This document shows positions 33,121-42,445 of a DNA stretch of 56,909 nucleotides, piece after piece; position 1 is the first letter of the stretch, and every line of letters begins with the position of its first letter. Position numbers and translations under genes: made by a program. Source of the DNA: CAYOVG01 sp964407285 (GTDB taxonomy: Bacteria; Desulfobacterota; Syntrophobacteria; Syntrophobacterales; Syntrophobacteraceae). The stretch covers positions 1 through 56,909 of the forward strand of contig CAYOVG010000005.1 of the NCBI GenBank assembly GCA_964407285.1, read 5' to 3'. Below the pieces are notes generated by a model. The model saw nothing but the letters and a program-made list of their open reading frames with translations. It had not been told where the DNA came from and ran no database searches.

Positions 33121-34083
33121 ATGGAGCCAAGAAAGAAGCACGTGCTCATCGCCATGGATGGCACGGATCAGTCGCTGGACATCGTACGCTATGTTGCCCG
33201 CCTGTTGCCTGCGGGGCAAGTGGCGATAACCCTTTTCCACGTCATGGATCTCATTCCCGAAAGCACTTCGGGCATGGAGTTCGACAATGAACCCGGGTAT
33301 CGGGTTACAGGGTTTCGAGACTGGCAGTTTCATCAGGAGAGCGCCATGGGGCGAATCATGATGGATGCCATGCAGTCCCTGGTGAGCATGGGACATAAAG
33401 AGGATGACCTTTCGATCATAATGGCGGACCGGAATGCCGACATAGTGCGAGATATTGTTCAAGAAGGGAAAAAGGGGTATGTGGCCCTGGTGATCGGGCG
33501 CTCCGGAATAGATCTCGGCAAAGATCCGGTTCTCGGCAGCAGGTCGGGCAGGCTCGTGGACCTTGTCGGGCGACTGCCGGTCTGGGTTGTAGGTGGACGT
33601 CCCGACCCGAGTAAAATTCTCATCGCAATGGATAATTCGGAAGGAGCAAGGAGAGCCCTGGATTATGTGGGTGATATCTTTAAGGATAAGCATCCGGAGT
33701 TGCTCCTTTTTCATGTCGCCAAGAAGAGTAGCGTGATGCAGCCCGAATATGCGGAACTCGTTTCAGTACATCATGGGCGGAACTGGTCGGAACGTTCAAG
33801 GAACGAGTTCAATACGAGTGAAGAGGCGATGGAAGCGTATCTTCAAAAATGTATTGCAGAGCTGGAGCAAAAGGGATCTGACCGCAATCGAATCGGAATG
33901 AAAGTGGTGCATGAGGCTGACAGCCGATCAGAGGCTATGATGGAAGAAGCCGTCAAGGGGGGGTACGGGACCATTGTCGTTGGAACGAGGGACCTTTCGA
34001 AAATGGAGCGATTCATCAGGGAGAGAGTCAGCACGAAGATGCTGCGACTGTCCGAGGGGGTTGCTGTGTGGGTGGTGCATTGA
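33121..34083 (+). CDS. Tandem-domain universal stress protein
   Basis: A 320-residue protein with two UspA domains. Domain 1 (about 5-160) starts KHVLIAMDGTDQSLDIVRYV and ends VGRLPVWVVGG. Domain 2 (about 163-320) starts KILIAMDNSEGARRALDYV and ends LSEGVAVWVVH. The nucleotide-binding signature G-2x-G-9x-G(S/T) is degenerate in both (VIGRSGIDLGKD and VVGTRDLSKMERF), so ATP binding may be weak or lost. Usp proteins support survival under stress; no specific partner is known. A GAAAGAGG site precedes the start. The kinase gene begins 54 bases after the stop, so the two are probably one transcript. A direct repeat of GAAGTTCCTT lies in the gap. Confidence 0.9.
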   Translation: MEPRKKHVLIAMDGTDQSLDIVRYVARLLPAGQVAITLFHVMDLIPESTSGMEFDNEPGYRVTGFRDWQFHQESAMGRIMMDAMQSLVSMGHKEDDLSIIMADRNADIVRDIVQEGKKGYVALVIGRSGIDLGKDPVLGSRSGRLVDLVGRLPVWVVGGRPDPSKILIAMDNSEGARRALDYVGDIFKDKHPELLLFHVAKKSSVMQPEYAELVSVHHGRNWSERSRNEFNTSEEAMEAYLQKCIAELEQKGSDRNRIGMKVVHEADSRSEAMMEEAVKGGYGTIVVGTRDLSKMERFIRERVSTKMLRLSEGVAVWVVH

Positions 34084-34136
34084 AGTTCCTTGAAGTTCCT
34101 TGGATTTGGAAATTCCCTGGGAGAGGTCAGATCACT

Positions 34137-36386
34137 ATGAAGTCGAGTAAGATTGGTCCGGTTGATGAGCATGGCGGAAGAGCAGATCCGCCGGAGCCCG
34201 GGACCGGAACTTTGGAAGAGAAATCCGTTAACGATGTCGGGGCGTTGATTTGCGAGTTGCAGATTCACAACGAAGAACTCGAGATACGAAATGAAGAGCT
34301 TAACAATAGGTGCGCTCGACTTGAAAAATACCGCACCTGGTATTCCGATCTCTATGACCTCGCGCCTTTCGGCTATTTAGTCCTGGACGAAAATGGATTC
34401 ATCAAGGGAGCAAACTCCACCATTGTAAAACAGTTGGGAGTAAAAAGAGATTCAATTGTCGATAAAGCTTTCACTGGATATATGCCCCGTAAAGATCGCA
34501 TTTTGTTTCGAGAGTACCTGAAAGAGATCTATAGGACCAAAGATCGTGCAAAATGTACAGTGGAACTGCTGAATAGGAGCGGTAACAATTTTTATGCTCA
34601 TTTGGATACCATGTATATAGGGGATCTCATTGAGGCCGAGTTCTGCAGGACGATAGTAACTACAGAAGCAGGTATTATTTCCAAATCAATAATATCGGAA
34701 GCCGCATTAAGTGAAGCCCAAGATAAACTGGAAACCCAAATCCAGAAGCATACCACTCAGATCGGCAGTATGAGCGACGCTTTGTTGGCTGAAACTCAAG
34801 AGCATATGAGGACGGAGAAGGCCCTCCACAAGAGTGAAGAAAACTACCGGGAACTGGTGGAAAATGCCAATAGCATTATCCTGCGACTGGATACCAGGGG
34901 CTATATCACCTTTTTCAATGAATTCGCCCAGCGTTTTTTCGGCTACAGCGAGGAGGAAATCCTTGGCAGGAACGTCATCGGTACGATAGTCCCGGAAACG
35001 GAATCCTCCGGACGTAACCTGCGGAAGATGATCGGGGATATATTAAGATACCCTGAAAGGTACGTGAAGACCGAGAATGAAAATACGCTCCGGAATGGAG
35101 ACCGGGTTTGGGTGTTATGGACGAACAAGGGACTCTTTGATGACAATGGGCGGATGGAAGGGGTCCTATGGGTAGGCAGTGATATTACCGCCCGTAGAGA
35201 AGCGGAGGAGGCGCTTCGTCTGGATGAATCCCGACTTGAGGCGCTGTTGGAGTTGAGTCAGCTACGAGATGTGACTGCAAACGAGATCAATGACTTTGTT
35301 CTTAGAAAGATAATCGAACTTACCAAGAGTAAGCTCGGCTGGCTCGGGTTTGTCGAAGAAGGTGAAGCGGTGATTATTATCCACGTCATGCCCGGAAATC
35401 TTGAAGAACCGGGTATTCCCGGTGAGCCATTCCGGCTGCCCATCGGCGACGCGGGTTCTTGGGCGGAAGCCGTACGAGACGGGAATCCCGTCATCGTGAA
35501 CAATCACTCCTCCTATGCCAATAAGGAAGACGCGCCACTCGGCGATGTTCCGCTGTCTCGATTCATGAGCATACCAGTTCACGAGGGTGACAGGGTCGTG
35601 GCAGTTGCCGTGGCGGCCAACAAAGGTGAGGAGTATGATTCATCGGACTTCCGACAGCTATCATTGCTTATCGACGGAGTATGGAAGATCATTGAACGTG
35701 AGAAATCACAAAGGGCTTTGCGAGAGGCTGAGAGTCTATCGGCGATGGGAAGATCACTGGCAGGAGTCGCTCACGATATGAAAACTCCGTTGATCGCGAT
35801 TGGTGGCTTCACCCGACTGGTGCGTGGGCACATGGAAGAAAATAGCGCCGACCGTGAGAAACTGGATATTGTCATCGCCGAGACCCGGCGAATGGAGAAC
35901 ATGGTGAGCGATATGCTGCACTTCGCCCGACCGCTCGAATTGCGGTTATCCCCTGGAGACATAAACCGGGTGGTGAGAGAAATCCTTACGGTGCTCCAAA
36001 CTACCGCCCAGGAGAGGGGGGTGAAGGTCATCAGCAGGTTGTCACCGGACCTTCCCTCGGTATCCGTTGATGAAATGCGAATGAAGCAGGTCATCATCAA
36101 CCTTGTGATGAACGCCGTTCAAGCCTCGCCCGAAGGGGCGACCGTGACGGTTTGCAGTTACCATAAAGGGGCGAACGCCATCATGGAAGTTGCCGATCAG
36201 GGTAATGGTATCCCGCAAGAAAAGAGGGAGGAGATCTTTTTTCCCTTTATTTCAACAAAAACGCAAGGCACCGGGCTCGGCCTGTCTATTGTGAAGAAGA
36301 TCGTCGACGCTCATGGGGGTGAAGTAAAGATTTTGGACAATCCTGAAAAGGGGATTATATTTAGGGTCCTGCTTCCCTGTCCATGA
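34137..36386 (+). CDS. PAS-PAS-GAF histidine kinase
   Basis: A 749-residue kinase. The leader ICELQIHNEELEIRNEEL is followed by PAS 1 (LYDLAPFGYLVLDENG), a helical linker, PAS 2 (YRELVENANSIILRLD), a GAF domain (about 385-540, KLGWLGFVEEGEAVII), HisKA with His in LAGVAHDMKTPLIAIGG, and HATPase_c (INLVMNAVQASPEG, VADQGNGIPQ, GTGLGLSIVKKIVDAHGG). The start at 34137 follows GGGAGAGG; the frame continues back to 34068 inside the Usp gene and is not favoured. There is no membrane segment or receiver. It is probably co-transcribed with the tandem Usp, so a stress signal is plausible, and its response regulator is not nearby. Confidence 0.92.
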   Translation: MKSSKIGPVDEHGGRADPPEPGTGTLEEKSVNDVGALICELQIHNEELEIRNEELNNRCARLEKYRTWYSDLYDLAPFGYLVLDENGFIKGANSTIVKQLGVKRDSIVDKAFTGYMPRKDRILFREYLKEIYRTKDRAKCTVELLNRSGNNFYAHLDTMYIGDLIEAEFCRTIVTTEAGIISKSIISEAALSEAQDKLETQIQKHTTQIGSMSDALLAETQEHMRTEKALHKSEENYRELVENANSIILRLDTRGYITFFNEFAQRFFGYSEEEILGRNVIGTIVPETESSGRNLRKMIGDILRYPERYVKTENENTLRNGDRVWVLWTNKGLFDDNGRMEGVLWVGSDITARREAEEALRLDESRLEALLELSQLRDVTANEINDFVLRKIIELTKSKLGWLGFVEEGEAVIIIHVMPGNLEEPGIPGEPFRLPIGDAGSWAEAVRDGNPVIVNNHSSYANKEDAPLGDVPLSRFMSIPVHEGDRVVAVAVAANKGEEYDSSDFRQLSLLIDGVWKIIEREKSQRALREAESLSAMGRSLAGVAHDMKTPLIAIGGFTRLVRGHMEENSADREKLDIVIAETRRMENMVSDMLHFARPLELRLSPGDINRVVREILTVLQTTAQERGVKVISRLSPDLPSVSVDEMRMKQVIINLVMNAVQASPEGATVTVCSYHKGANAIMEVADQGNGIPQEKREEIFFPFISTKTQGTGLGLSIVKKIVDAHGGEVKILDNPEKGIIFRVLLPCP

Positions 36387-37256
36387 TTATTGAAAATGGA
36401 TTAGAACACGGCATCGATCTGTTCGAGATGCGGAGTGTACAGGTTGCCGAAGCTTTGTGAACGATGGGGAGGGGCACGCTCACCCGCACTCTTCTCCTTC
36501 TCCGCCCTCAACGGGCTCGTCCGGGAGACTCTGCTCCCTTATCGATTCGAAACATCTTCAACGGCATCTTCCACGTGCTCGAGACAGGGCGCCGGTGGGA
36601 TATGATTCCCGCACGCCATGGATCGAACACCACAATCCATGAGCACTTCCAGAAGTGGGTGAAAGCGGGGATTCTCGCTCAGATCCACCAAATGTGAGCG
36701 AAGCACTACGACGACCTCGCGGAAATAGCCTAAAGCCCGCGTCACCCGGTTTCATGCAAACGGCTGTTTGTCAGCATGCGGGCGGGTTGAAGGGACATTG
36801 GACCGGAGCATGGTCGACACTGCCCGACGGGCCGTACTCCGGACATGATCGCTATGGATCTTTGTCCGGCCATCCTTATAGTTATAGGGGATGTATGAGG
36901 TTGTTGATGATATCCGGAAGGAGATGAAGGCGGTAGTCTGCCATCCGAGTTGAAACGGAATCCTAATCCTCCCCCGCTGGAATGGCGCCGGATGCTGTCA
37001 CCGGGACGGTTCGATAGCCGGTAATGCCGCACCATACTCTCATCTGCAGAGACGGCGATCCTGAAAACAGCCTCCACACCACCGGAGTTCAAACAGAGTG
37101 ATGGAATGCCCGAGCAGGGAGACGCTTGCACAAGGGAGTCTTGGTCGTCGTTTCGATCGGATCGCGAGGATGAAGGTGGGCAGTGCCTGCTTGTTGCCCA
37201 CTCCACGGGGCGCACATGGTCCGAAGGATAACCGTCGCCCGGAAAGGAGAAGGACC
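36387..37256. other. Intergenic region with transposase debris
   Basis: About 870 bases between the kinase and hflK. It contains an IS5-type transposase scrap at 36530-36697 and nothing else I can identify. Frames at 36742-37215 and 37040-37471 on the minus strand show no domain and overlap hflK. Confidence 0.5.
36530..36697 (+). pseudogene. IS5-family transposase N-terminal fragment
   Basis: The frame reads RNIFNGIFHVLETGRRWDMI, then ARHGSNTTIHEHFQKWVKAG and ILAQIHQM before a stop. This matches the DUF4096 N-terminal domain of IS5-type transposases (usual form: NGI-YVLRTG-WR--P---G---T---RF--W---G). The DDE catalytic part is absent, and residues before the match are out of frame or unrelated. 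It is a dead remnant. Confidence 0.65.
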
Positions 37257-38282
37257 ATGCAACAGCAGGAGTATGATTTCGACCGAGTATTCGAGGAACT
37301 GCGGAATCGCTTCCGCGGGACCGGAGGCCTGCGGATCGTCGCCGGCCTCCTGGTAGTATTACTGTTGGTAGTACTCTGGTCGACCTGGTTCACGGTACAA
37401 CCCGAGGAGACGGGAATCGTCCAGCGCTTTGGGGCGGTGCGGCGGACGGTGGGCCCGGGCCTGCACTTCAAGCTGCCTTACGGCATCGAGAGTGTCCGCA
37501 CGGTTCCCACGGCCCGGATACTCAAGGAGGAGTTCGGGTTCCAGACGACTGCCGCGGTTTCGGGGCAGCGAACCCAATACTCGGATAACAAGGCCGACAA
37601 GAATGTGTCCCTAATGCTGACGGGGGACTTGAACGTGATCGACGTGCAGTGGATTGTCCAGTACAGGATTGAAGACCCTATCCGCTACCTCTTCTGGGTA
37701 CGGGATACCCAGCAGACGATCCGGGACATCTCCGAGTCGGTTATGCGCCGGGTGGTCGGCAACCGGTTGGGGAGCGACGTCCTCACGGTCGGTCGCGTGG
37801 CCGTGTCCACCAGTGTTAAGGAGGAGATGCAGAAGATTCTGACCGAGTACGAGGCCGGGGTTCGTCTGGTCACGGTGGAGTTGCAGGATGTGACCCCGCC
37901 GGACCCCGTAAAGCCGGCCTTCAACGAGGTGAACGAAGCGCGCCAGGACCGGGAACGGTCGATCAATCAGGCTGAGGAGCAGGCCAACCGGGAGATTCCC
38001 AAAGCGCGGGGCGAGGCGGCCCGGACCATCAGCGAGGCGGAGGGCTACACCCTGGAGCGGGTCAACCGGGCCAATGGAGAGGCCACCCGATTCCGCGCCA
38101 TCCTGGATGAATACCGTCGCGCCCCGGAGGTCACTCGGCGCCGCCTCTACCTTGAGGCCGTAGGCGCCATTCTGCCCGAGGCCAGGGCACTCTACATCGT
38201 GGATAGCGAGCAGAAGGCCCTGGTGCCCTGGCTCCCGGTGGAGTCGGGACAGTCGCCTGAGGCGGGAGGAGGGAAGCCATGA
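37257..38282 (+). CDS. hflK: HflK, SPFH-domain regulator of membrane proteolysis
   Basis: A 341-residue inner-membrane protein: a short cytoplasmic N-terminus, one transmembrane helix (about 25-45, IVAGLLVVLLLVVLWSTWF), then an SPFH/band-7 domain (VQPEETGIVQRFGAVRRTVG, PGLHFKLPYGIESV) and a long coiled coil (EARQDRERSINQAEEQANRE). HflK and HflC form a large periplasmic cage around FtsH and control its proteolysis. The start is set by AAGGAGAAGG just before the ATG at 37257; a longer frame from 37098 has no ribosome-binding site. It overlaps hflC by four bases. The usual Gly/Pro-rich HflK N-terminus is short here. ftsH is not in the window. Confidence 0.95.
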   Translation: MQQQEYDFDRVFEELRNRFRGTGGLRIVAGLLVVLLLVVLWSTWFTVQPEETGIVQRFGAVRRTVGPGLHFKLPYGIESVRTVPTARILKEEFGFQTTAAVSGQRTQYSDNKADKNVSLMLTGDLNVIDVQWIVQYRIEDPIRYLFWVRDTQQTIRDISESVMRRVVGNRLGSDVLTVGRVAVSTSVKEEMQKILTEYEAGVRLVTVELQDVTPPDPVKPAFNEVNEARQDRERSINQAEEQANREIPKARGEAARTISEAEGYTLERVNRANGEATRFRAILDEYRRAPEVTRRRLYLEAVGAILPEARALYIVDSEQKALVPWLPVESGQSPEAGGGKP

Positions 38283-39247
38283 AACCACTGAAAATCGGAC
38301 TGGGGATCTTAGTACCGGTGATCCTCCTCGTTCTCTCCGGGACTTTCTATACCCTGGAGGAGGGCCGACAGGCCGTCATTCTTCAGTTCGGCCGGCCCGT
38401 CGGACAGCCGGTGACGGAAGCGGGCCTTCACTACAAGCTGCCGTTTATCCAGGATGTGCGCCGCTTCGAGAAACGCCTCCTCATATGGGATGGGGACCCT
38501 AATCAGATCCCGACCAAGGGACGGGAATTCATCTGGGTGGACACGACGGCGCGCTGGCGTATTGCCGACGCCAGGAAGTTCCTGGAGAGCGTCGCCACGG
38601 AAACCGGGGCTCAGTCCCGCCTGAACGATATTATTGATTCCGTGGTGAGGGATCAGGTCTCAGCCAGTGAACTCGTGGAACTGGTTCGGAGCGCGTCGTG
38701 GGAGGTTCCTCCGGGAGAGGTCCTGGAAGAGGTCCCCACCGAGATGCAGGAGGAACTGAAGAAAGAGATCGCTCGCGGGCGCGAGGAGATCACCCGGACC
38801 ATCCTGGCAGAAGCCAGGAAGATCATTCCCCAGTACGGGATCGAACTGGTGGACGTGCGCATCAAGCGTCTGAACTACGTGGAGAGCGTCCAGGAGAAGG
38901 TGTACGTGCGGATGATCTCAGAGCGGAAGCGGATTGCCGCCCAGTTCCGGTCCGAAGGGGAAGGTCGAAGCGCCGAGATCCTGGGGACCATGGAGAAGGA
39001 GTTGCGCCAGATCCGATCCAACGCCTATCGACAGGTTCAGGAGATTCGGGGGAAAGGCGATGCCGAGGCCACGCGGATATACGGAGAAGCCTATGGAGGC
39101 GATCCGGAATTCTATGCCTTCTCGCGTACCCTGGAGGCTTACAAGGAGGGGCAGAATAAAAACTCGGTGCTGATTCTCACCACGGACAGTGACTACTACC
39201 GGTACCTGAAGGAGGCTGAGGCATACCCGGGGCGACCGACTCGATGA
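38279..39247 (+). CDS. hflC: HflC, SPFH-domain partner of HflK
   Basis: A 322-residue inner-membrane protein with an N-terminal transmembrane helix (about 7-25) followed by an SPFH domain (LEEGRQAVILQFGRPVGQ, AGLHYKLPFIQDVRRFE) and a helical region ending with the HflC-typical GDPEFYAFSRTLEAYKEG. An insert around residues 148-172 (VPPGEVLEEVPTEMQEEL) is rich in acidic residues. The gene starts inside the hflK stop (ATGA), so the two proteins are made together. Together they modulate the FtsH protease. About 100 non-coding bases follow before the insertion-sequence remnant on the opposite strand. Confidence 0.95.
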   Translation: MKPLKIGLGILVPVILLVLSGTFYTLEEGRQAVILQFGRPVGQPVTEAGLHYKLPFIQDVRRFEKRLLIWDGDPNQIPTKGREFIWVDTTARWRIADARKFLESVATETGAQSRLNDIIDSVVRDQVSASELVELVRSASWEVPPGEVLEEVPTEMQEELKKEIARGREEITRTILAEARKIIPQYGIELVDVRIKRLNYVESVQEKVYVRMISERKRIAAQFRSEGEGRSAEILGTMEKELRQIRSNAYRQVQEIRGKGDAEATRIYGEAYGGDPEFYAFSRTLEAYKEGQNKNSVLILTTDSDYYRYLKEAEAYPGRPTR

Positions 39248-39350
39248 CAGTGTTACGGTCAAAATCAGTGGATTGCGACAATTGCCGTCCGCGTCGGCTT
39301 ATGTTCGATATGGACGCCCACGATCGGGGGCTATGAGGCAATGAATTTGA

Positions 39351-39674
39351 TCAGAAAAGGACAAAAAGGAACAGTTGCGAGCAAAGGGAGCCATACGCTG
39401 ACTGAGATCTTGCCGGGAAATGCGCAAGGCGCCTACCCGTAGAAAGCCCTTCGCTCCTGAGAAGATACGCTCCCTGGCTGACGGCGGCGCCCACCTGTCG
39501 CCGGATCAGGCTCAAAACAACGGCCATCATCACCACCAGGGGAAGTCTGCGCACTCTCAGTCCGGGATGTCCAAAGACAGCATCCTGAACCTTCCGGGTT
39601 GCCGGCAGGACAAACCCCTGCAACCGTTGGGCTATTTCTCCCGTGGGAGGTGGCCGCAATCGGTCGTTTGCCAT
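39351..39674 (-). pseudogene. Transposase N-terminal remnant of the inverted-pair insertion sequence
   Basis: On the minus strand a frame starts at 39674 after a GGGGAG site and reads MANDRLRPPPTGEIAQRLQG, then VFGHPGLRVRRLPLVVMMAV and VLSLIRRQV. This resembles the N-terminal region of IS4-type transposases (VF-RPG-RVRRLPL---V--VLS-IWRQV). After about residue 70 it becomes nonsense and no DDE domain follows. The 193-base element end lies immediately upstream, so this is the inside of a truncated insertion sequence. Family assignment is tentative. Confidence 0.5.
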
Positions 39675-39686
39675 AATCTCCCCGAA

Positions 39687-39879
39687 CGGCCCGAGTATGC
39701 CGGGCCGTGCCGTTTTTCCGCTTCTTCTCCCTGTGCCTTGCCCTGTCCACGTTCGAAATCCTGTCTGAAACTGCATCCAGACCGGATTCAAGCAAATATT
39801 GGCCGCAAAAACCATGATTAGACGTTTTGGGGAGGTCGATTCCCTGACTTTTCTTCAACACCTTAACTTGTGATTGATG
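39687..39879 (-). mobile_element. Insertion-sequence end, copy 2 of an inverted 193-bp pair
   Basis: Reverse-complement partner of 19061-19253, with equal length and about 90% identity by eye. Here it is followed by the transposase N-terminal remnant, which shows the repeat is the upstream end of that element. The two copies enclose 20.4 kb in opposite orientation. Confidence 0.75.
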
Positions 39880-39972
39880 ATGTACGGGACATGATTATCA
39901 TATTCGATAGTGAAAAGCGCCGATCCACGGAAGCTTCGATCGAGAACTCGCCGCTCGGGAAAGTGAGACTGA

Positions 39973-41418
39973 ATGAAGCCATTGCCGGCCAGGGTCCGGG
40001 AAGCTCAGAAGGAATGGTCCTCTCTGCCGGTTCGAAACCGTCTGGGGGTAGTGCGGGAGGTCCGGCGCCGGATCGTCCGGCAAGCGGTTGACCTGGCTTC
40101 CCGCGTCCGCTTCCCCCAGAGGGCGTCGGTAGCGGAGACTCTGGCCTCGGAGGTCATTCCGCTGGCGGATGCCTGCCGTTTTCTGGAGCGCAAGGCGGAA
40201 GCCGTACTACGGCCCCGCGCGCTTGGGCGGCGGGGCTTGCCGCTCTGGCTGACCGGAACCGAAACGACGATTTACAGGGAACCACTCGGGGTCGTGTTGA
40301 TAGTAGGTCCGTCCAATTATCCCTTGTTTCTGCCCGGGGTGCAGACCCTGCAGGCCCTGGTCGCGGGCAACTGCGTGCTGATCAAGCCGGGCAGGGGCGG
40401 CCGGGATGCGGCGCAGGCCCTGGGGACCATGTTGAGGGAGGCCGGAGTATGCGACCATGGCGTCACCGTTTTGGACGAATCGGAAGAAGCCGTCGAAGCT
40501 GCCGTCGAAGCCGGGGTGGACAAAGTCTTGCTGACCGGTTCCGCCGATTCGGGGAGAGCGGTGCTGCGCAGGTTGGCGACCGGCATTACGCCGGCCGTCA
40601 TGGAACTCTCGGGGTCCGACGCGGTGTTCGTGTGTGAAGACGCCGATCTCGACCTGGTGGTCAAAGCGCTTCGGTTCGGCCTCGCTCTGAACGCGGGCGC
40701 CTCCTGTATCGCTCCGAGGCGGGTGTTCGTCGCCCGGTCCCTCGCCGCTGCCCTGGAACGGCGGCTTGTCCCGGTAATCGGCTCCGATCCTCGCTTTCCG
40801 GTCACTCTTCCTCCGAAAATCGCTGAAAGAGCGACCGAAGTGGTGGAGGAGGCTTTGCGGGAAGGCGCCAGGCAGGCGGCGGGAGAACTTCCCCGCGAGG
40901 GCCGGATGGGACCCCTGGTCGTCGCCGACGCCACGGTCGAGATGCGACTCCTGCAGGAGGACATCATGGCCCCGCTGCTCGCTCTCGTACCCGTGGACAG
41001 CGTGGACCGGGCGCTCGGACCGGCCGGTCGGTGCCCCTACGCGCTCGGAGCGGCGGTATTCGGATCGCCCGGCCGGGCAATCGCCCTGGCTGAACGGATC
41101 GATGCCGGAGTCGTTGTCGTAAACGATATCATCATTCCAACGGCCGACTCGCGAGCGCCCTTCGGGGGCAGAAAGCGCAGCGGGTTCGGAGACACACGCG
41201 GCGAGGAGGGGCTGCTCGAACTCACTCGCAGCAAGGCGGTCGCGGTGCGGAAGTGGGGCGCGGGGTACTATCACCTCGATCCTTTCGATTCGAACGATCA
41301 AAAACTGTTTTCCGCGTACATCAACGCCGTTCATGGCGATCTGTTGTTTGAACGCGGCCTTGCGATGGTCGGGCTGCTGAGGGAAATGGCGCGGAAGTGG
41401 AGAGCGGCCAACCGGTAG
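39973..41418 (+). CDS. Aldehyde dehydrogenase of the carotenoid cluster (CrtNc/AldH-like)
   Basis: A 481-residue NAD(P)-dependent aldehyde dehydrogenase. Catalytic residues are in place: Cys245 (LNAGASCIAPRR), Glu211 (VMELSGSDAV) and Asn115 (VGPSNYPLFLPG). The C-terminal PFGGRKRSGFGDTRGEEGL is a class hallmark. Similar enzymes in C30 carotenoid clusters oxidise the terminal aldehyde of diapolycopene or diaponeurosporene derivatives to the acid. That fits the two CrtN/CrtP-type genes, glycosyltransferase and acyltransferase that follow on the same strand. The start at 39973 follows AAGTGAGA. The gap to the next gene is about 150 bases, so co-transcription is likely but not tight. A general aldehyde dehydrogenase role cannot be excluded. 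Confidence 0.82.
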   Translation: MKPLPARVREAQKEWSSLPVRNRLGVVREVRRRIVRQAVDLASRVRFPQRASVAETLASEVIPLADACRFLERKAEAVLRPRALGRRGLPLWLTGTETTIYREPLGVVLIVGPSNYPLFLPGVQTLQALVAGNCVLIKPGRGGRDAAQALGTMLREAGVCDHGVTVLDESEEAVEAAVEAGVDKVLLTGSADSGRAVLRRLATGITPAVMELSGSDAVFVCEDADLDLVVKALRFGLALNAGASCIAPRRVFVARSLAAALERRLVPVIGSDPRFPVTLPPKIAERATEVVEEALREGARQAAGELPREGRMGPLVVADATVEMRLLQEDIMAPLLALVPVDSVDRALGPAGRCPYALGAAVFGSPGRAIALAERIDAGVVVVNDIIIPTADSRAPFGGRKRSGFGDTRGEEGLLELTRSKAVAVRKWGAGYYHLDPFDSNDQKLFSAYINAVHGDLLFERGLAMVGLLREMARKWRAANR

Positions 41419-41569
41419 GGGCCGGTCCCGGCCCCGGTCCCGCTCCCGGTTTCGTGGATCGGGAATCCGCCGTTGCGGCGCGCGGTCGAACGGCGGAGCC
41501 GCGGCGGAATGAGACATGGACGGCGCGTGAAAACAGCGCCGACAGGACTGACGCGAAGGTCAATCGATC

Positions 41570-42442
41570 ATGAATGCCGCATTGCTATCCGACACGACAA
41601 AAGGTTTCAGTCCCGGCAGGTTGGAAGAGGACTGCCGGGCCAGGTTCTGCCGACGGCGGCGATACCCGGCGCCGGTGTTTTCTCCCTTTCTCTTCAGCTG
41701 CTTCGCATCCTATCTTCGTATGTACCTGGGCCGGAACTTTCACGCCGTCAGAATGTCGAAGGGAGGTCCCGCTCCCCGGCTGCCCGAAGGCCCGGTGATC
41801 TTCTATACGAACCATCCCTCGTGGTGGGACCCGGCGGTGATGTTTTACCTGGCCCACCGCTACTATCCGGACCGGGCGGGGTATGCTCCCATGGACGCCG
41901 CGGCGCTCGAGAAGTACGGCTTTTTCAAGAGACTCGGAATATTCGCCGTCGAGGAAAACACCTTTCGAGGCGCGGCCGTCTTCCTGTGCGCCTCCTGGAC
42001 CGTGCTCGGCCGCCCCGATACGGCCCTGTGGATTACGGCGGAAGGCCGGTTCACGGACGCCAGGCGCAGGCCGGTGCGGTTGCAGCCCGGACTGTCGCAC
42101 CTGGCGAACACGATCGATCGGGTCACGGTCGTTCCCCTGGCGCTGGAATATCCCTTCTGGAGAGAGCGTTTTCCGGAAGCGCTCGTCCGGTTCGGTCCTC
42201 CCATTGGGGCCGGCCGTTCCCGGCATCGCCCGGTCGGGGAGTGGACGACCCTCTTCGAGCGGGCGCTGGAGCAGACCATGGATGCATTGGCGGCGGAAGC
42301 GATGGAGCGGGACATCGCCGCATTCGATACGTTGATTGCCGGGCGGGCCGGCGTCGGCGGGTTTTACGACCGGTGGCGACGGCTCAAGGCCGCCTGGTCG
42401 GGAAAGCCGTTCCGGCCTGAACACACGGAAGAGAGCGGTTGA
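41570..42442 (+). CDS. PlsC-type acyltransferase (carotenoid cluster)
   Basis: A 290-residue acyltransferase of the lysophosphatidate-acyltransferase superfamily. The catalytic HX4D motif is H82-D87 in YTNHPSWWDPAV, and the second block is ITAEGRFTD at about 156-164. An N-terminal hydrophobic stretch (FSPFLFSCFASYLRMYLG) could anchor it to the membrane. In staphyloxanthin-type pathways an acyltransferase (CrtO) esterifies the sugar of the glycosylated carotenoid with a fatty acid. The position next to a glycosyltransferase and the desaturases supports that role, but staphylococcal CrtO is a different family, so this is inference. The glycosyltransferase gene starts four bases after its stop. 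Confidence 0.82.
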   Translation: MNAALLSDTTKGFSPGRLEEDCRARFCRRRRYPAPVFSPFLFSCFASYLRMYLGRNFHAVRMSKGGPAPRLPEGPVIFYTNHPSWWDPAVMFYLAHRYYPDRAGYAPMDAAALEKYGFFKRLGIFAVEENTFRGAAVFLCASWTVLGRPDTALWITAEGRFTDARRRPVRLQPGLSHLANTIDRVTVVPLALEYPFWRERFPEALVRFGPPIGAGRSRHRPVGEWTTLFERALEQTMDALAAEAMERDIAAFDTLIAGRAGVGGFYDRWRRLKAAWSGKPFRPEHTEESG

Positions 42443-42445
42443 ATC

